Positions 17,280 to 26,471 of a stretch of DNA of 64,000 nt are shown piece by piece (within the stretch, counting starts at the first letter, position 1; each line of letters opens with the position of its first letter). This DNA comes from an uncultured Clostridiaceae bacterium (GTDB lineage: Bacteria; Bacillota; Clostridia; Clostridiales; Clostridiaceae): the NCBI GenBank assembly GCA_946405135.1, contig CAMJGD010000004.1, positions 62,001-126,000 of the forward strand, read 5' to 3'. Position numbers and translations under genes: made by a program. Under the pieces are notes generated by a model. That model worked only from the letters and a program-made list of their open reading frames with translations, ran no database searches and had not been told where the DNA came from.

Positions 17280-17385
17280 TTTCTTATCGAGAGTGGTGGA
17301 GGGACTGGCCCGTTGAAACCCGGCAACCAAAAGCAATGAGCTTTAAGGTGCTAAATCCTGCAGGAATTGCCTGGAAGATGAGAAT
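17280..17385 (+). ncRNA. SAM-I (S-box) riboswitch aptamer
   Basis: Classic S-box sequence: TTCTTATCGAGAGTGGTGGA, GGGACTGGCCCG, TGAAACCCGGCAACC, GGTGCTAAATCCTGCAG and GGAAGATGAGAA. P1 pairs 17281-17288 with 17377-17384. It binds S-adenosylmethionine and stops transcription when methionine supply is good. Confidence 0.97.
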
Positions 17386-17391
17386 AGGAGT

Positions 17392-17437
17392 AAAAAGCTT
17401 CTTACTTTGTCTAAAGGTAAGCAAGCTTTTATTTTTT
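17392..17437 (+). terminator. S-box expression-platform terminator
   Basis: AAAAGCTT...TTACTTT pairs with AAAGGTAA...AAGCTTTT and is followed by a T-rich tail. Confidence 0.85.
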
Positions 17438-17480
17438 ATGTTTTTAATTACTAAAGATTATTAAATTAGGAGGAATAACG

Positions 17481-18782
17481 TTGGATCAAAATTTCAAAAA
17501 CAGTAGTCCCATTGCACTTTTACCTTTATTTATATTTATTGCTATTTTTATGGGAACTTCTATATTATCTAAAGATTTCTATGCTATGCCAGTCATTGTA
17601 CCATTTTTAATAGCTGCCTTAGTTGCTTTATTTATGAATAGAAAAATTCCTATGGAAAAAAAATTAGAGACATTCTGTAAAGGGGCTGGAGAAAGTAACA
17701 TTATTTTGATGTGTTTTATATTTATTTTAGCTGGAGCTTTTGCAGAGGTGGCTAAATCCATGGGTGCGGTAGAATCTACTGTAAACCTAGGTTTAAGATT
17801 ATTACCTAGTAATGTACTTATTTCAGGAGTATTTATAATAGCTTGCTTTGTAGCATTATCCATAGGCACATCTATGGGAACTATAGTAGCCTTAGTCCCT
17901 ATAGCAACAGGTATAGCTTCTAAAACCGGTATTCCTGAAGCATTAGTAGTAGGGGCTGTAGTTGGTGGAGCAATGTTTGGCGATAATTTATCTATGATAT
18001 CAGATACAACTATAGCAGCAACTAAAACTCAGGGATGTGAAATGAAGGACAAGTTTAGAATGAATTTTATTATTGTTTTACCTGCAGCTATAATAACAAG
18101 TTTAATATTTGCATTTATAACATTAGGAAATGGTTCTTATCAAGTGGCAGATTATTCCTATAGCCTAATAAAAGTATTACCTTATATAGGTGTCCTTGTA
18201 GCTGCGTTATTAGGAATTAATGTTATACTAGTTTTAGTTGGAGGTACAACTTTTGCAGGGGTTATAGGATTGGCAACAGGTGCATTTAATATTAAAGGGT
18301 TATTCCAGTCTATGGGAAAAGGTATAGGTGGAATGTCTGAACTTGTAATAATATCAATAATAATAGGTGGTATGGTAGAATTAATAAAATTTAACGGTGG
18401 TATAGAGTTTATTTTACAATATATAACTAAAAGGGTTAAAAGTAAAAAAGGAGCAGAACTAGGTATAGCAATTCTTGTAAGTCTTGTAGATATTTGTACT
18501 GCTAATAATACTATTGCTATAGTTACGGTAGGACCAATAGCTAAAGATATTTCTGATAAATTTGATTTAGAACCTAAAAGAGTAGCAGGTATATTAGATA
18601 TGTTTTCCTGCGCATTTCAGGGTATAATACCATATGGTGCACAGCTTTTATCTGCTTCAGCTTTAGCTAAATTATCTCCTTTTAGTATAATGAAATATTT
18701 GTATTATCCATATTTAATGGGAATCAGTGCACTTATAGCAATAGTACTTATTCCAAATTTAAAATTAAAATTGTTAAATTAA
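17481..18782 (+). CDS. NhaC-family transporter, probable methionine transporter (MetT-like)
   Basis: A 433-residue protein with about 11-12 hydrophobic segments, related to Na+/H+ antiporters of the NhaC family. It carries a conserved GAVVGGAMFGDNLSMISDTT stretch (about residues 157-175) and IVSLVDICTANNTIAI-type sequence near 335. Most automatic annotation would call it NhaC, but the S-box directly upstream ties it to methionine. S-box-controlled NhaC-like genes have been predicted to import methionine (MetT), so uptake of methionine with Na+ is the best inference. TTG start after TAGGAGG. A full REP palindrome follows. Confidence 0.8.
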   Translation: MDQNFKNSSPIALLPLFIFIAIFMGTSILSKDFYAMPVIVPFLIAALVALFMNRKIPMEKKLETFCKGAGESNIILMCFIFILAGAFAEVAKSMGAVESTVNLGLRLLPSNVLISGVFIIACFVALSIGTSMGTIVALVPIATGIASKTGIPEALVVGAVVGGAMFGDNLSMISDTTIAATKTQGCEMKDKFRMNFIIVLPAAIITSLIFAFITLGNGSYQVADYSYSLIKVLPYIGVLVAALLGINVILVLVGGTTFAGVIGLATGAFNIKGLFQSMGKGIGGMSELVIISIIIGGMVELIKFNGGIEFILQYITKRVKSKKGAELGIAILVSLVDICTANNTIAIVTVGPIAKDISDKFDLEPKRVAGILDMFSCAFQGIIPYGAQLLSASALAKLSPFSIMKYLYYPYLMGISALIAIVLIPNLKLKLLN

Positions 18783-18785
18783 AAG

Positions 18786-18843
18786 TTAAGGGACAGTTCC
18801 TAATATTGAAGAATTTTCTTCAATATTAGGAACTGTCCCTTAA
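18786..18843. repeat. Palindromic GGGACAGTT repeat (full), 28-bp arms
   Basis: Left arm 18786-18813 starts TTAAGGGACAGTTCCTAATA and its exact complement runs 18816-18843, with a two-base loop. It directly follows the MetT-like gene and could act as terminator. The inner arm differs from the TTCTTAAC type, so inner sequences vary between copies. Confidence 0.9.
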
Positions 18844-18980
18844 TAATCTGTTGTGCATTAAATGAAATCTTATATGATTTATAAGCAATAAAAATTTTAT
18901 AGTAGTATAATCTATCATGGACACATAAGATAAGCATTAATATTTAATAATATTTTAAATTACAATAGGGGTGAAATTAC

Positions 18981-20225
18981 TTGAGATTAAAAAAACTAAA
19001 AAAGAATTTTACTAAGAATGCAACATTGTATTTATGTGCAATATGTTTTTTCTATATTTGTATGGGAGCTTTTAATATGCTACAAGGTATTTACATAAAA
19101 GAACTTCGTATAGATGAGGGATTTCTAGGACTTATATTAAGTTTGAAGACTTTATCTTTAGCAGTATTTTCAATACCTTGTGCTATGGTGGTAAATAAGA
19201 TAGGAAAGAAAAAGGGTATACTTTTAACAATGATCATAGTACCAATAACTATAATATTGCAGGGATTAACTATGAATAAGTGGAGTATACTAATTCTTTC
19301 AATATTACAAGGTGGAGCAAATTGCTTCATGATGGTATCAGAGGGACCTTTTTTTATGGAAAACAGCTCTCCCAAAAATAGACTAACACTTTTTAGCTAT
19401 TCTTTTGCAGATAATGTTTTTTCTACAATGTTTGGATACTTTGTTTTTGGACAGCTATCTGGTAATATGAATAAAAATTTTGGTAGTATAAATTCTTTGA
19501 GATATTCTATAGTTATATCAGGAATCCTAGGGCTTATATCTTGTACATTTGTAGCATTTATAAAAGATAAAAATGCCTGTACCATAGAGAGTAAAAGTTC
19601 TTTTTTCAAGGACTTAATTCAAGTGACTAAGAAAAAGTATCCTCTAAACTTTTTACTGTACAATCTTATAATAGGTTTTGGAGCTGGGCTTGTAGTGCCA
19701 TATTTTAATGTATACTTAAAATATAAAGTTAATGCAACTACTGGTCAAATAGGAGTAATAATGTCTTTAGCTCAAGCAGCTACTGGAATAGGCGGACTTA
19801 TCACACCACGTATGGCATATAAGTTTGGAAGAGTTAAAACTATAATAATGTGTCAGGTTGCTTCTATACCATTTTTAATGCTAATAGCTTTGCCACCTAA
19901 TATAAACATAGTTGCCATAGCATTATTTATAAGAAACGGGCTTATGAACATGGCGAGTCCAGTGGTAGGTAATATGTCTATGGAATTAATAGAGGAACAT
20001 GAAAGACCTATGTTTGCAAGTATAAATAATATTTCAAACAATTTGAGCAGAGCCTTAAGCGCAGTGGTTGCAGGATTTATAATGAATAATTTCTCACGTG
20101 GATACGAGATACCGTATTTTATTACTTCAATAATGTACATAGCAGGAACTGCATATTTTTATAAATGCTTTAAAGGCTTCGATAAAAAGAAAAGCAAATC
20201 ATCAAAATTGGGGATGGTTCTTTAA
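18981..20225 (+). CDS. Major facilitator superfamily permease
   Basis: A 414-residue protein with 12 predicted membrane helices in two six-helix halves. The loop after helix 2 shows NKIGKKKGILLT, the MFS motif A position, with a similar GRVKT loop in the second half. TTG start after AGGGGTGA. There is no substrate hint. A half REP copy begins four bases after the stop, so the 3' end abuts repeat DNA. It is monocistronic, or possibly read into the glycosylase gene 121 bases downstream. Confidence 0.82.
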   Translation: MRLKKLKKNFTKNATLYLCAICFFYICMGAFNMLQGIYIKELRIDEGFLGLILSLKTLSLAVFSIPCAMVVNKIGKKKGILLTMIIVPITIILQGLTMNKWSILILSILQGGANCFMMVSEGPFFMENSSPKNRLTLFSYSFADNVFSTMFGYFVFGQLSGNMNKNFGSINSLRYSIVISGILGLISCTFVAFIKDKNACTIESKSSFFKDLIQVTKKKYPLNFLLYNLIIGFGAGLVVPYFNVYLKYKVNATTGQIGVIMSLAQAATGIGGLITPRMAYKFGRVKTIIMCQVASIPFLMLIALPPNINIVAIALFIRNGLMNMASPVVGNMSMELIEEHERPMFASINNISNNLSRALSAVVAGFIMNNFSRGYEIPYFITSIMYIAGTAYFYKCFKGFDKKKSKSSKLGMVL

Positions 20226-20228
20226 AAT

Positions 20229-20260
20229 TAGGGACAGTTCTCAAATATATTTTGAGATTT
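20229..20260 (+). repeat. Half copy of GGGACAGTT repeat
   Basis: TTAGGGACAGTTCTCAAATA followed by a short self-complement TCAAATATATTTTGA, but the closing AACTGTCCC arm is missing. Confidence 0.75.
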
Positions 20261-20346
20261 AAGTAATAACTTAATCAATAATTTGAATATATCTTTGAGA
20301 TAATATATAGTAAAATATATTAAAAATTGTTGAAGGATAGATGATA

Positions 20347-20961
20347 ATGGATATTTTAGAAAGAAATTTTTATAGAAGAAGTTCCATCCAAGTATCTAAG
20401 GAGCTTTTAGGAAAATTGCTTGTAAGAAAGAATGATAATGGGCTATTAATAGGAAAAATAGTGGAAGTAGAAGCTTATATGGGCACTATTGATAAAGCAG
20501 CTCATTCTTATGGGGGAAAAATAACTAAAAGAAATAAAGTAATGTATGGTGATGCAGGATATGCTTATGTTTATATGATATATGGCATGTATTACTGCAT
20601 GAATGTAGTCACTTCATGTATTAATAATCCTGAAGCTGTTTTAATAAGGGCTGTAGAGCCTTTATATGGTTTAGAAGATATGTCTAAATTTAGATATGGT
20701 AGAGAGTTTAATGCTTTGACCAAAAAAGAGATTATAAATTTAACTAATGGTCCAGGAAAGCTGTGTAAGGCCATGAATATAAATAAGGAAAATAATGAAG
20801 AGAATCTTTGCAGCGATGAACTTTTTATAGCTGAGGATCCAAATAGACAAGACTTTGACATAGTGGAATCTAAAAGGATAAATATAGATTATGCAGAAGA
20901 GGCAAAAGATTTTCTATGGAGATTTTACATAAAGGATAATCCTTATGTTTCAAAAAAATAG
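20347..20961 (+). CDS. 3-methyladenine DNA glycosylase (AAG/Mpg family)
   Basis: A DNA repair enzyme that removes alkylated purines. The 204-residue product shows the family's features: LLGKLLVR, a catalytic region VEVEAYMG with Glu (about residues 40-46), AAHSYGGKITKRNKVMYGD, YVYMIYGMYYCMNVV, AVLIRAVEP and LTNGPGKLCKAM. The length is typical (about 200). ATGs occur at 20341 and 20347; AAGGA at 20333-20337 is well spaced only for 20347. Half REP copies lie on both sides of the gene, at 20229 and 20983. Confidence 0.9.
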   Translation: MDILERNFYRRSSIQVSKELLGKLLVRKNDNGLLIGKIVEVEAYMGTIDKAAHSYGGKITKRNKVMYGDAGYAYVYMIYGMYYCMNVVTSCINNPEAVLIRAVEPLYGLEDMSKFRYGREFNALTKKEIINLTNGPGKLCKAMNINKENNEENLCSDELFIAEDPNRQDFDIVESKRINIDYAEEAKDFLWRFYIKDNPYVSKK

Positions 20962-20982
20962 TATTTAAAAATATAAAAAATC

Positions 20983-20996
20983 AGGAACTGTCCCTA
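20983..20996 (-). repeat. Half copy of GGGACAGTT repeat, left of RAYT gene
   Basis: AGGAACTGTCCCTA, the inverse arm alone. It lies about 100 bases before the RAYT transposase, in the same orientation as the copy right of that gene at 22066. Confidence 0.75.
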
Positions 20997-21096
20997 ATAA
21001 TTTTTTTATAAGATTTATGAATTAAGTGGTTAAGTTTTTATATCTAGGCAATAATCTTTAATAAACTTTAATAAATAAGAATAGGATGTGGTTGGG

Positions 21097-22020
21097 TTGC
21101 CTAGATGCGGAAGAATTAAGGAAGAGCATGCAATATATCATATAATGATGAGAAGTATAAGTGAAGCTCTTTTATTTAAAGAAAATGAGGATAAAGAGAA
21201 GTTTTTATTTTATATAAAAAAATATATGATACAATTTAATTTTAAATTATATGGATATTGTTTAATGCCAAATCATATACACCTTATAGTTGATACTAAT
21301 GGAGCTGACCTTTCTAAAATTATGCATGGAATAAATCAGAGTTATGCACAGTACTTTAATAGAAAATATGGAAGACATGGTCACTTATTTCAAGATAGAT
21401 TTAAGAGTAAAATAGTTAAAAATGAAAAATATTTAATGGTATTAAGTTTATATATACATAAAAATCCTATGGCTATAGAGGAATATAAGTATTCTTTGGA
21501 GAAATATGAATATTCAAGTTTAGGAATTTATCTTGGAATAGCTCCCAATAAGTACGAAATTATAGAAAAAGATTTTATACTGGGTTTCTTTGGGCATAAC
21601 AATAAAGAGGCTATAGCAAATTATAAAAAAGTTCTTTATGAAAATGAAATTTTGGATAATTGTTCAGATAATTGTGATGAGGTTATTTTAAATTATAATC
21701 AAGTTAGTTGTGATATACAAAGGAAAATATCATATAGGAATAAATCACTACAAGATATTTGGAAAATTTTATTACAGAACTTTAATGTAGATGAAAATTG
21801 TATAAATATTAAGTATAATAAAAAAGGGACTAAAATTAAAGCTATGTTTGTATTATTAGCCAGGAACTTTTGCAATTCAAGTTATAGAGAGATTTCTAAT
21901 TTCACTCATAATATATCCGAAGCTCAGCTTTCAAAACTATGTTCTTTGGGTACTCAACTAGTAATGGATAGTGAGGAATATAACAAGCTTTTTAATAATT
22001 TGTGTTTAAGTTTAACTTAA
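21097..22020 (+). CDS. REP-associated Y1 transposase (RAYT, IS200-like)
   Basis: A 307-residue member of the Y1 (HUH) single-strand transposase family. The HUH motif reads YCLMPNHIHLIVD (about residues 54-66), preceded by the family start MPRCGRIKEEHAIYHIMMRS and followed by YAQYFNRKYGRHGHLFQDRFKS. The catalytic tyrosine is probably in the Y-I-H-K-N-P segment. The open frame begins at GTG 21088, but TTG 21097 gives the family's MPR start. Half REP arms flank the gene on both sides and at least six other copies lie nearby, which supports a RAYT that acts on these repeats. The C-terminal 100 residues are less conserved. Confidence 0.88.
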   Translation: MPRCGRIKEEHAIYHIMMRSISEALLFKENEDKEKFLFYIKKYMIQFNFKLYGYCLMPNHIHLIVDTNGADLSKIMHGINQSYAQYFNRKYGRHGHLFQDRFKSKIVKNEKYLMVLSLYIHKNPMAIEEYKYSLEKYEYSSLGIYLGIAPNKYEIIEKDFILGFFGHNNKEAIANYKKVLYENEILDNCSDNCDEVILNYNQVSCDIQRKISYRNKSLQDIWKILLQNFNVDENCINIKYNKKGTKIKAMFVLLARNFCNSSYREISNFTHNISEAQLSKLCSLGTQLVMDSEEYNKLFNNLCLSLT

Positions 22021-22065
22021 TAATTTAATTAAGTAATAATATTTTTAATGATTGCGCAAAAATAT

Positions 22066-22079
22066 AGAACTGTCCCTAA
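22066..22079 (-). repeat. Half copy of GGGACAGTT repeat, right of RAYT gene
   Basis: AGAACTGTCCCTAA. It ends where the ribosome-binding site of the next kinase gene begins (AAAGGTGG). Confidence 0.75.
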
Positions 22080-22090
22080 AAGGTGGTAAT

Positions 22091-23233
22091 ATGGTTTTAA
22101 TACATTATAATTTAGGTTTATTCTTAAAAAAGTATTTTAAGGTTTCTAGCCTAGGACTAAATTTTTTAGATAAGTGTTATGTTTTAAATTTTATTGACCT
22201 ATCAATAATAATTGTAATCATAGCTTTTTTGTCTTGCTTTTTTTATAAAAAACTTATTGAAGTAAAATTAAAAAAAGTAAATGATTTTATACTAAAAATA
22301 ATAGAAGATGAAGATTTTAAAGTAAGATTAGAGGAAAACGAAAAAAATAAGGATATAATGAAACTGTATATATCATTAAATGCTCTATTAGATTTAGTAG
22401 AAGGGACTTTAGATGAGGTTGACGAAAGAGAGAAAAATTATATAAAAGTTACAAAAGAGCTGAAGGAATTAGATAAAGTAAAGACGGACTTTTTATCTAC
22501 AGTTTCTCATGAACTTAGGACGCCATTAACTTCTATACTTGGTTTTTCGAAAATTATAAAGAAAAAAATTAGTAAGACTATAAACCCATTTTTAGATAAG
22601 CTTGAAACAGTAAATTTGTATACAGATCAAGAAATTAACCGTGTGAAAAGTACTGCAAATAATATATATGACAATATAGATATTATAATATCTGAAAGTG
22701 AAAGATTGACAAGCATCATAAACAATTTGTTGGATATAACAAAGATGGAAGCAGGAGCTATTGAATGGAAAATAGAGGAATTTACTGTTTCAGAGGTGAT
22801 AAATAAGGCAATTTTATCTGTTTATTCTCTTGTAGAAAATAAAGATATTGAGATAAAAGATAATATAAGCCCAGATGTACCAAATATATTTGCAGACAAA
22901 GATAAAATAATGCAGGTTATAGTAAATTTACTATCAAATGCTATTAAGTTTACTGAAGAAGGTACAATCACTTGTGAAGCTAAAAGTAATGAAAATGAAG
23001 TAATAATAAGCGTAAAGGATACAGGTATTGGTATAGAGTCAAGTAATTTTGATTTAATCTTTGAAAGATTTAAACAGGTAGGAGACACACTTGTGGGTAA
23101 ACCAGCAGGTACTGGTTTAGGATTATCTATATGTAAAACTATAGTGGAACAGCATAGAGGCCGAATATGGGTAGAAAGTGAATTGGGTAAAGGAAGCAAG
23201 TTCTCTTTTGCCATCCCAGCCAATAAAAAATAA
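22091..23233 (+). CDS. Membrane sensor histidine kinase
   Basis: A 380-residue kinase. One membrane helix (about residues 37-57) is followed by a coiled linker, a HisKA domain with FLSTVSHELRTPLTSILGF (phospho-acceptor His about 139), and a HATPase domain with NLLSNAIKFTEEG, DTGIGI and GTGLGLSICKTIV. The frame opens at 22052, but ATG 22091 has AAGGTGG at good spacing; the upstream codons lie in REP sequence. It has almost no extracytoplasmic sensor, so it likely senses membrane or cytoplasmic signals. A receiver-only regulator follows after 37 bases and is the probable partner. Confidence 0.88.
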   Translation: MVLIHYNLGLFLKKYFKVSSLGLNFLDKCYVLNFIDLSIIIVIIAFLSCFFYKKLIEVKLKKVNDFILKIIEDEDFKVRLEENEKNKDIMKLYISLNALLDLVEGTLDEVDEREKNYIKVTKELKELDKVKTDFLSTVSHELRTPLTSILGFSKIIKKKISKTINPFLDKLETVNLYTDQEINRVKSTANNIYDNIDIIISESERLTSIINNLLDITKMEAGAIEWKIEEFTVSEVINKAILSVYSLVENKDIEIKDNISPDVPNIFADKDKIMQVIVNLLSNAIKFTEEGTITCEAKSNENEVIISVKDTGIGIESSNFDLIFERFKQVGDTLVGKPAGTGLGLSICKTIVEQHRGRIWVESELGKGSKFSFAIPANKK

Positions 23234-23270
23234 AGTAATTTTATGTGGATTACGAGGTGGATATATATTT

Positions 23271-23654
23271 ATGAAGAAAATATTAATTGTAGATGATGAA
23301 CCTAATATTAGAGAATTGCTATATCAAATATTAGAAGATTTTGAAGTTTATGATGTTAAGATAATTAAAGCACAGGATGGTAAGCGTGCTTTAGAAATGG
23401 TAAAAAAATATGTACCAGATATTATTTATTTGGACATTATGCTTCCAGAAATTAACGGATATGACATATGTAAAGAGTTAAAACATAGTAATGAATATAA
23501 AGATATATATGTTATTTTGCTTACAGCAAAAGGACAAGAATTAGATAAAAAAAGAGGATTAGAAGTTGGTGCAGACATGTACATAACTAAACCTTTTGAC
23601 CCTGATTTTATAGTTGAAAAAACTTCAGAGCTACTAGGAATAGATATTTTTTAA
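23271..23654 (+). CDS. Receiver-only response regulator (CheY-like)
   Basis: A 127-residue single receiver domain: acidic pocket VDDEP (residues 6-10), phosphorylated Asp in IIYLDIMLPE (about 56), threonine in LLTAKG and lysine in ITKPF. No DNA-binding or output domain is present, so it must act by protein contact or as a phosphate relay. The ATG has GAGGTGG upstream. It is downstream of, and probably co-transcribed with, the sensor kinase. A perfect REP palindrome lies six bases after the stop and separates it from the convergent ispF. Confidence 0.9.
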   Translation: MKKILIVDDEPNIRELLYQILEDFEVYDVKIIKAQDGKRALEMVKKYVPDIIYLDIMLPEINGYDICKELKHSNEYKDIYVILLTAKGQELDKKRGLEVGADMYITKPFDPDFIVEKTSELLGIDIF

Positions 23655-23660
23655 AAGTAG

Positions 23661-23696
23661 GGGACAGTTCTTAACTTTAAAGTTAAGAACTGTCCC
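23661..23696. repeat. Palindromic GGGACAGTT repeat (full), 18-bp arms
   Basis: GGGACAGTTCTTAACTTT (23661-23678) is followed directly by its exact complement (23679-23696). It lies between convergent genes and may work as a terminator in both directions. Confidence 0.9.
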
Positions 23697-23699
23697 TAA

Positions 23700-24167
23700 T
23701 TATATCAATAAGCATATGCTTTGAGCTGAGATTCCATCACCACTGCCTGTAAAACCTAATCCTTCTTCAGTGGTTGCTTTAATATTTATTTTGTTTATAT
23801 TTATGTTAAGAACATGAGCTATTTTTTCTCGCATTTCATCAATGTATGGTGCCATCTTGGGTTTTTGAGCAATAATAATCGCATCAATGTTCGCAATGGT
23901 ATATCCATCGTCATAAATAAGATCACCTACATATTTCAATAAAATTAGACTTGATATATTTTTATATTTTTCTTCAGTATCTGGGAAATGTTTGCCTATA
24001 TCTCCTTTTGCAGCAGCTCCTAGCAAAGAGTCCATTACGGCATGTAAAAGTACATCTGCATCTGAATGCCCAAGTAAACCTTTTTCATAGTTAATAGTTA
24101 CACCGCCTATTACAAGGTTTCTATTTTCTACAAGCCGATGTACATCATATCCTATTCCAATTCTCAT
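23700..24167 (-). CDS. ispF: 2-C-methyl-D-erythritol 2,4-cyclodiphosphate synthase
   Basis: Catalyses the fifth step of the MEP route to isoprenoids, forming the cyclic diphosphate and releasing CMP. The 155-residue product has the signature [12 protein letters not shown] (metal ligands Asp and His), [32 protein letters not shown] and the C-terminal [17 protein letters not shown]. Length and motifs are complete. ATG after GAGGTGA. It stands alone, with no ispD next to it in this window. Confidence 0.96.
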   Translation of the reverse strand: MRIGIGYDVHRLVENRNLVIGGVTINYEKGLLGHSDADVLLHAVMDSLLGAAAKGDIGKHFPDTEEKYKNISSLILLKYVGDLIYDDGYTIANIDAIIIAQKPKMAPYIDEMREKIAHVLNININKINIKATTEEGLGFTGSGDGISAQSICLLI

Positions 24168-24364
24168 TTTTTCACCTCATTTAAAATAATACTTTTTACT
24201 ATTTTAACATATAATGAGATTATAGCTAAATAAATTATTTTAAATTAGAATTATTAATAAAATTAAATTATATTTAATAATTTATGAACAATAAATGTAG
24301 ACAAAAGGTATAATTCTATGTTATGTATTATTTATATCAAAATTCGTAAAAGGAGGCCGTTTTA

Positions 24365-25099
24365 ATGATAAAAATTCAAAAAATCAGTAAAGAATTTAAA
24401 AAAGTTAAAGCAGTTGATGAATTAAGCTTTACTGTAAATAGTGGAGAAATAGTAGGACTTTTAGGCGAAAATGGAGCAGGAAAGACCACCACTTTGCGTA
24501 TGCTTGCTACTATGCTAAAGCCTACGGATGGGACTGCCAAGATAAATGGATATGATATAATCCAGGAATCACAGAAAGTCAGAGGTCAGATAGGAATTTT
24601 ATTTGGCGGAGAAGTAGGGCTTTATGATAGGCTTACTGCAAGGGAGAACATAAGATACTTTGCTCAATTAAATGGAATGAGTAAAGAGGAAGCTGACAAG
24701 AGCATTAATGAACTTACTAAAGCTCTTGGAATGGAAGAGTACATAGACAGAAAAGTGGGAAAGTTTTCAAGAGGTATGAAACAAAAGGTTGCAATAGCTA
24801 GATCAATAGTACATAGACCAAAAGTTATGCTTTTTGATGAACCTACTGCAGGACTAGATGTTACTGCAGCTAGAATAGTACAAGATTTTATTCTACAATG
24901 CAAAAATGATAATATAGCCATAATATTTTCTAGTCACAGCATGGCAGAAGTAGAAAAGCTATGCGATCGAATAGTGATAATAAATAAAGGACGAGTTGTT
25001 GAAGAAGGGACAGTTCCTGAATTAAAGCAAAAATACGATAATGAGAGCATGGAAGATATTTTTATGTCTTTAGTTGGAGGTGAAAACCATGAAAAATAA
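24365..25099 (+). CDS. natA: ABC transporter ATP-binding protein (NatA-like)
   Basis: A 244-residue ATPase subunit. Walker A is GENGAGKTT (residues about 34-42), the signature is KFSRGMKQK, Walker B is VMLFDEPTAGLD, and the switch histidine lies in IIFSSHSM. The partner permease starts inside its 3' end. Together they match the NatAB system, which in Bacillus exports Na+, though many relatives export other compounds. ATG after AAAGGAGG. The string GGGACAGTT occurs within the coding sequence at about 25007, where it encodes a normal family motif. Confidence 0.85.
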   Translation: MIKIQKISKEFKKVKAVDELSFTVNSGEIVGLLGENGAGKTTTLRMLATMLKPTDGTAKINGYDIIQESQKVRGQIGILFGGEVGLYDRLTARENIRYFAQLNGMSKEEADKSINELTKALGMEEYIDRKVGKFSRGMKQKVAIARSIVHRPKVMLFDEPTAGLDVTAARIVQDFILQCKNDNIAIIFSSHSMAEVEKLCDRIVIINKGRVVEEGTVPELKQKYDNESMEDIFMSLVGGENHEK

Positions 25100-26288
25100 T
25101 GTAACTTATCTTGTGTTTAAAAAGGAACTACTAGATATTTTTAGGGATAGAAAGACTTTAATTATGAGTATTTTGATACCTCTTATAGTTTTTCCAATTA
25201 TGTTTGCTGTACTTGGGAAGAGTATTAATAAAACTTCAAAGGATGTAGAAGAAAACTTTAAAATAGCAATTTCTGATGTAGGCAATAGTTCGCTGGGACA
25301 GTTCTTAGAATCTCAAAATGGAGTTAAAAATCAAGAATCAAAAAATATAACGGAAGATGTTAAGGAAGGAAAGATATTAATAGGAATAGAAATACCTAAA
25401 GATTTTGATAAATCAATTTCTGATGAAATCATGTCTAAATTAAAAATAACTTATGATAATTCAAGCCAACAATCCCAAATGGCTTTATCTAAGGTTGAAT
25501 CATTTATAAATATGTATTCAAAACAAGTTGTGAGTAGTAGATTAAGCAAGAGAAACATAGATGAAACACTGCTTTCTCCTGTAAATATAGAAAAAGTGAG
25601 CGCACAGAAGGAAAGTGACGGATTCGGTAAACTTATGCTATCATTAATTTTACCATTACTTCTTGTTATATATAGTGTATCAGGTCCTATTGCACCAGCT
25701 ACAGACCTTGGTGCTGGTGAGAAAGAAAGAGGAACTCTTGAACCATTGCTTACTACACAAGCAAATAGAATGTCATTATTATGGGGAAAATTTTTAGCTA
25801 TAACTGTTATGGGATTTTTGACTACACTGGCATCTATAGCTGGAATGCTTATAGCTATGAAGCAGGGAGGAAATGTATTATCTCAAGGTAATAATGAAAT
25901 TAATGCTTTAGTAGCCATAGAACCTAAAGCTATAGTGTTAATAGCAATAGTTGCAGTATTAACTACCATGGTATTTGGGGCATTAGAACTAGCCATAAGT
26001 ATGTATGCAAGGTCTTTTAAAGAGGCACAAACATATTTAGGACCACTTACTATAATAGCTATAATACCAGCTTACGCTACATATATGTTAGATGCAAAAA
26101 ATATAGCAAATTACTATTTTCATATACCTTTAGCTAATTCTGTATGTCTTTTAAAAGAACTAGTATCAGGAATATATAACTATAATCATATGTTTATAAC
26201 TATAGGTTGGACAATAATATATATATTAGCATCTATAGTATTTGCAAGATATATGTTCAGCAAAGAAGAGGTTGTATTTAGAACATAA
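25089..26288 (+). CDS. natB: ABC-2 type permease (NatB-like)
   Basis: A 399-residue permease that overlaps natA by 11 bases; ATG 25089 follows GGAGGTG. One N-terminal helix (about residues 23-43) is followed by a large extracytoplasmic segment (about 45-175) and then five to six helices; the conserved VSGPIAPATDLGAGEKERGT loop sits between the first two of these, as in NatB/YhaP-type ABC-2 permeases. It works with the upstream ATPase. A hairpin terminator follows. Confidence 0.85.
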   Translation: MKNNVTYLVFKKELLDIFRDRKTLIMSILIPLIVFPIMFAVLGKSINKTSKDVEENFKIAISDVGNSSLGQFLESQNGVKNQESKNITEDVKEGKILIGIEIPKDFDKSISDEIMSKLKITYDNSSQQSQMALSKVESFINMYSKQVVSSRLSKRNIDETLLSPVNIEKVSAQKESDGFGKLMLSLILPLLLVIYSVSGPIAPATDLGAGEKERGTLEPLLTTQANRMSLLWGKFLAITVMGFLTTLASIAGMLIAMKQGGNVLSQGNNEINALVAIEPKAIVLIAIVAVLTTMVFGALELAISMYARSFKEAQTYLGPLTIIAIIPAYATYMLDAKNIANYYFHIPLANSVCLLKELVSGIYNYNHMFITIGWTIIYILASIVFARYMFSKEEVVFRT

Positions 26289-26327
26289 GAATTAGAATAT
26301 AGAAAGTTTATATAAGTAATAATGAAA

Positions 26328-26355
26328 CCCTGCCTAGAACTTTTACTAGGCAGGG
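26328..26355 (+). terminator. Terminator-like hairpin after natB
   Basis: Ten-base arms CCCTGCCTAG / CTAGGCAGGG with an eight-base loop. The T tail is weak. Confidence 0.65.
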
Positions 26356-26471
26356 CAATTTATTAAAACTATATTGTATATATTTCATGGAAATAATGTA
26401 ATAATATTAGTGGAGTTTATATAGAAATGATTATAAAAAAGATGTTTTTAAGATTATTAATATTTTATGCT

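Noticed and set aside
17231..17464. Open frame across the SAM riboswitch
   Set aside because: The sequence is fully explained by the promoter, S-box aptamer and terminator.
24999..25022. GGGACAGTT in natA as an inserted repeat
   Set aside because: It encodes EEGTVPEL, usual for this position in ABC ATPases.
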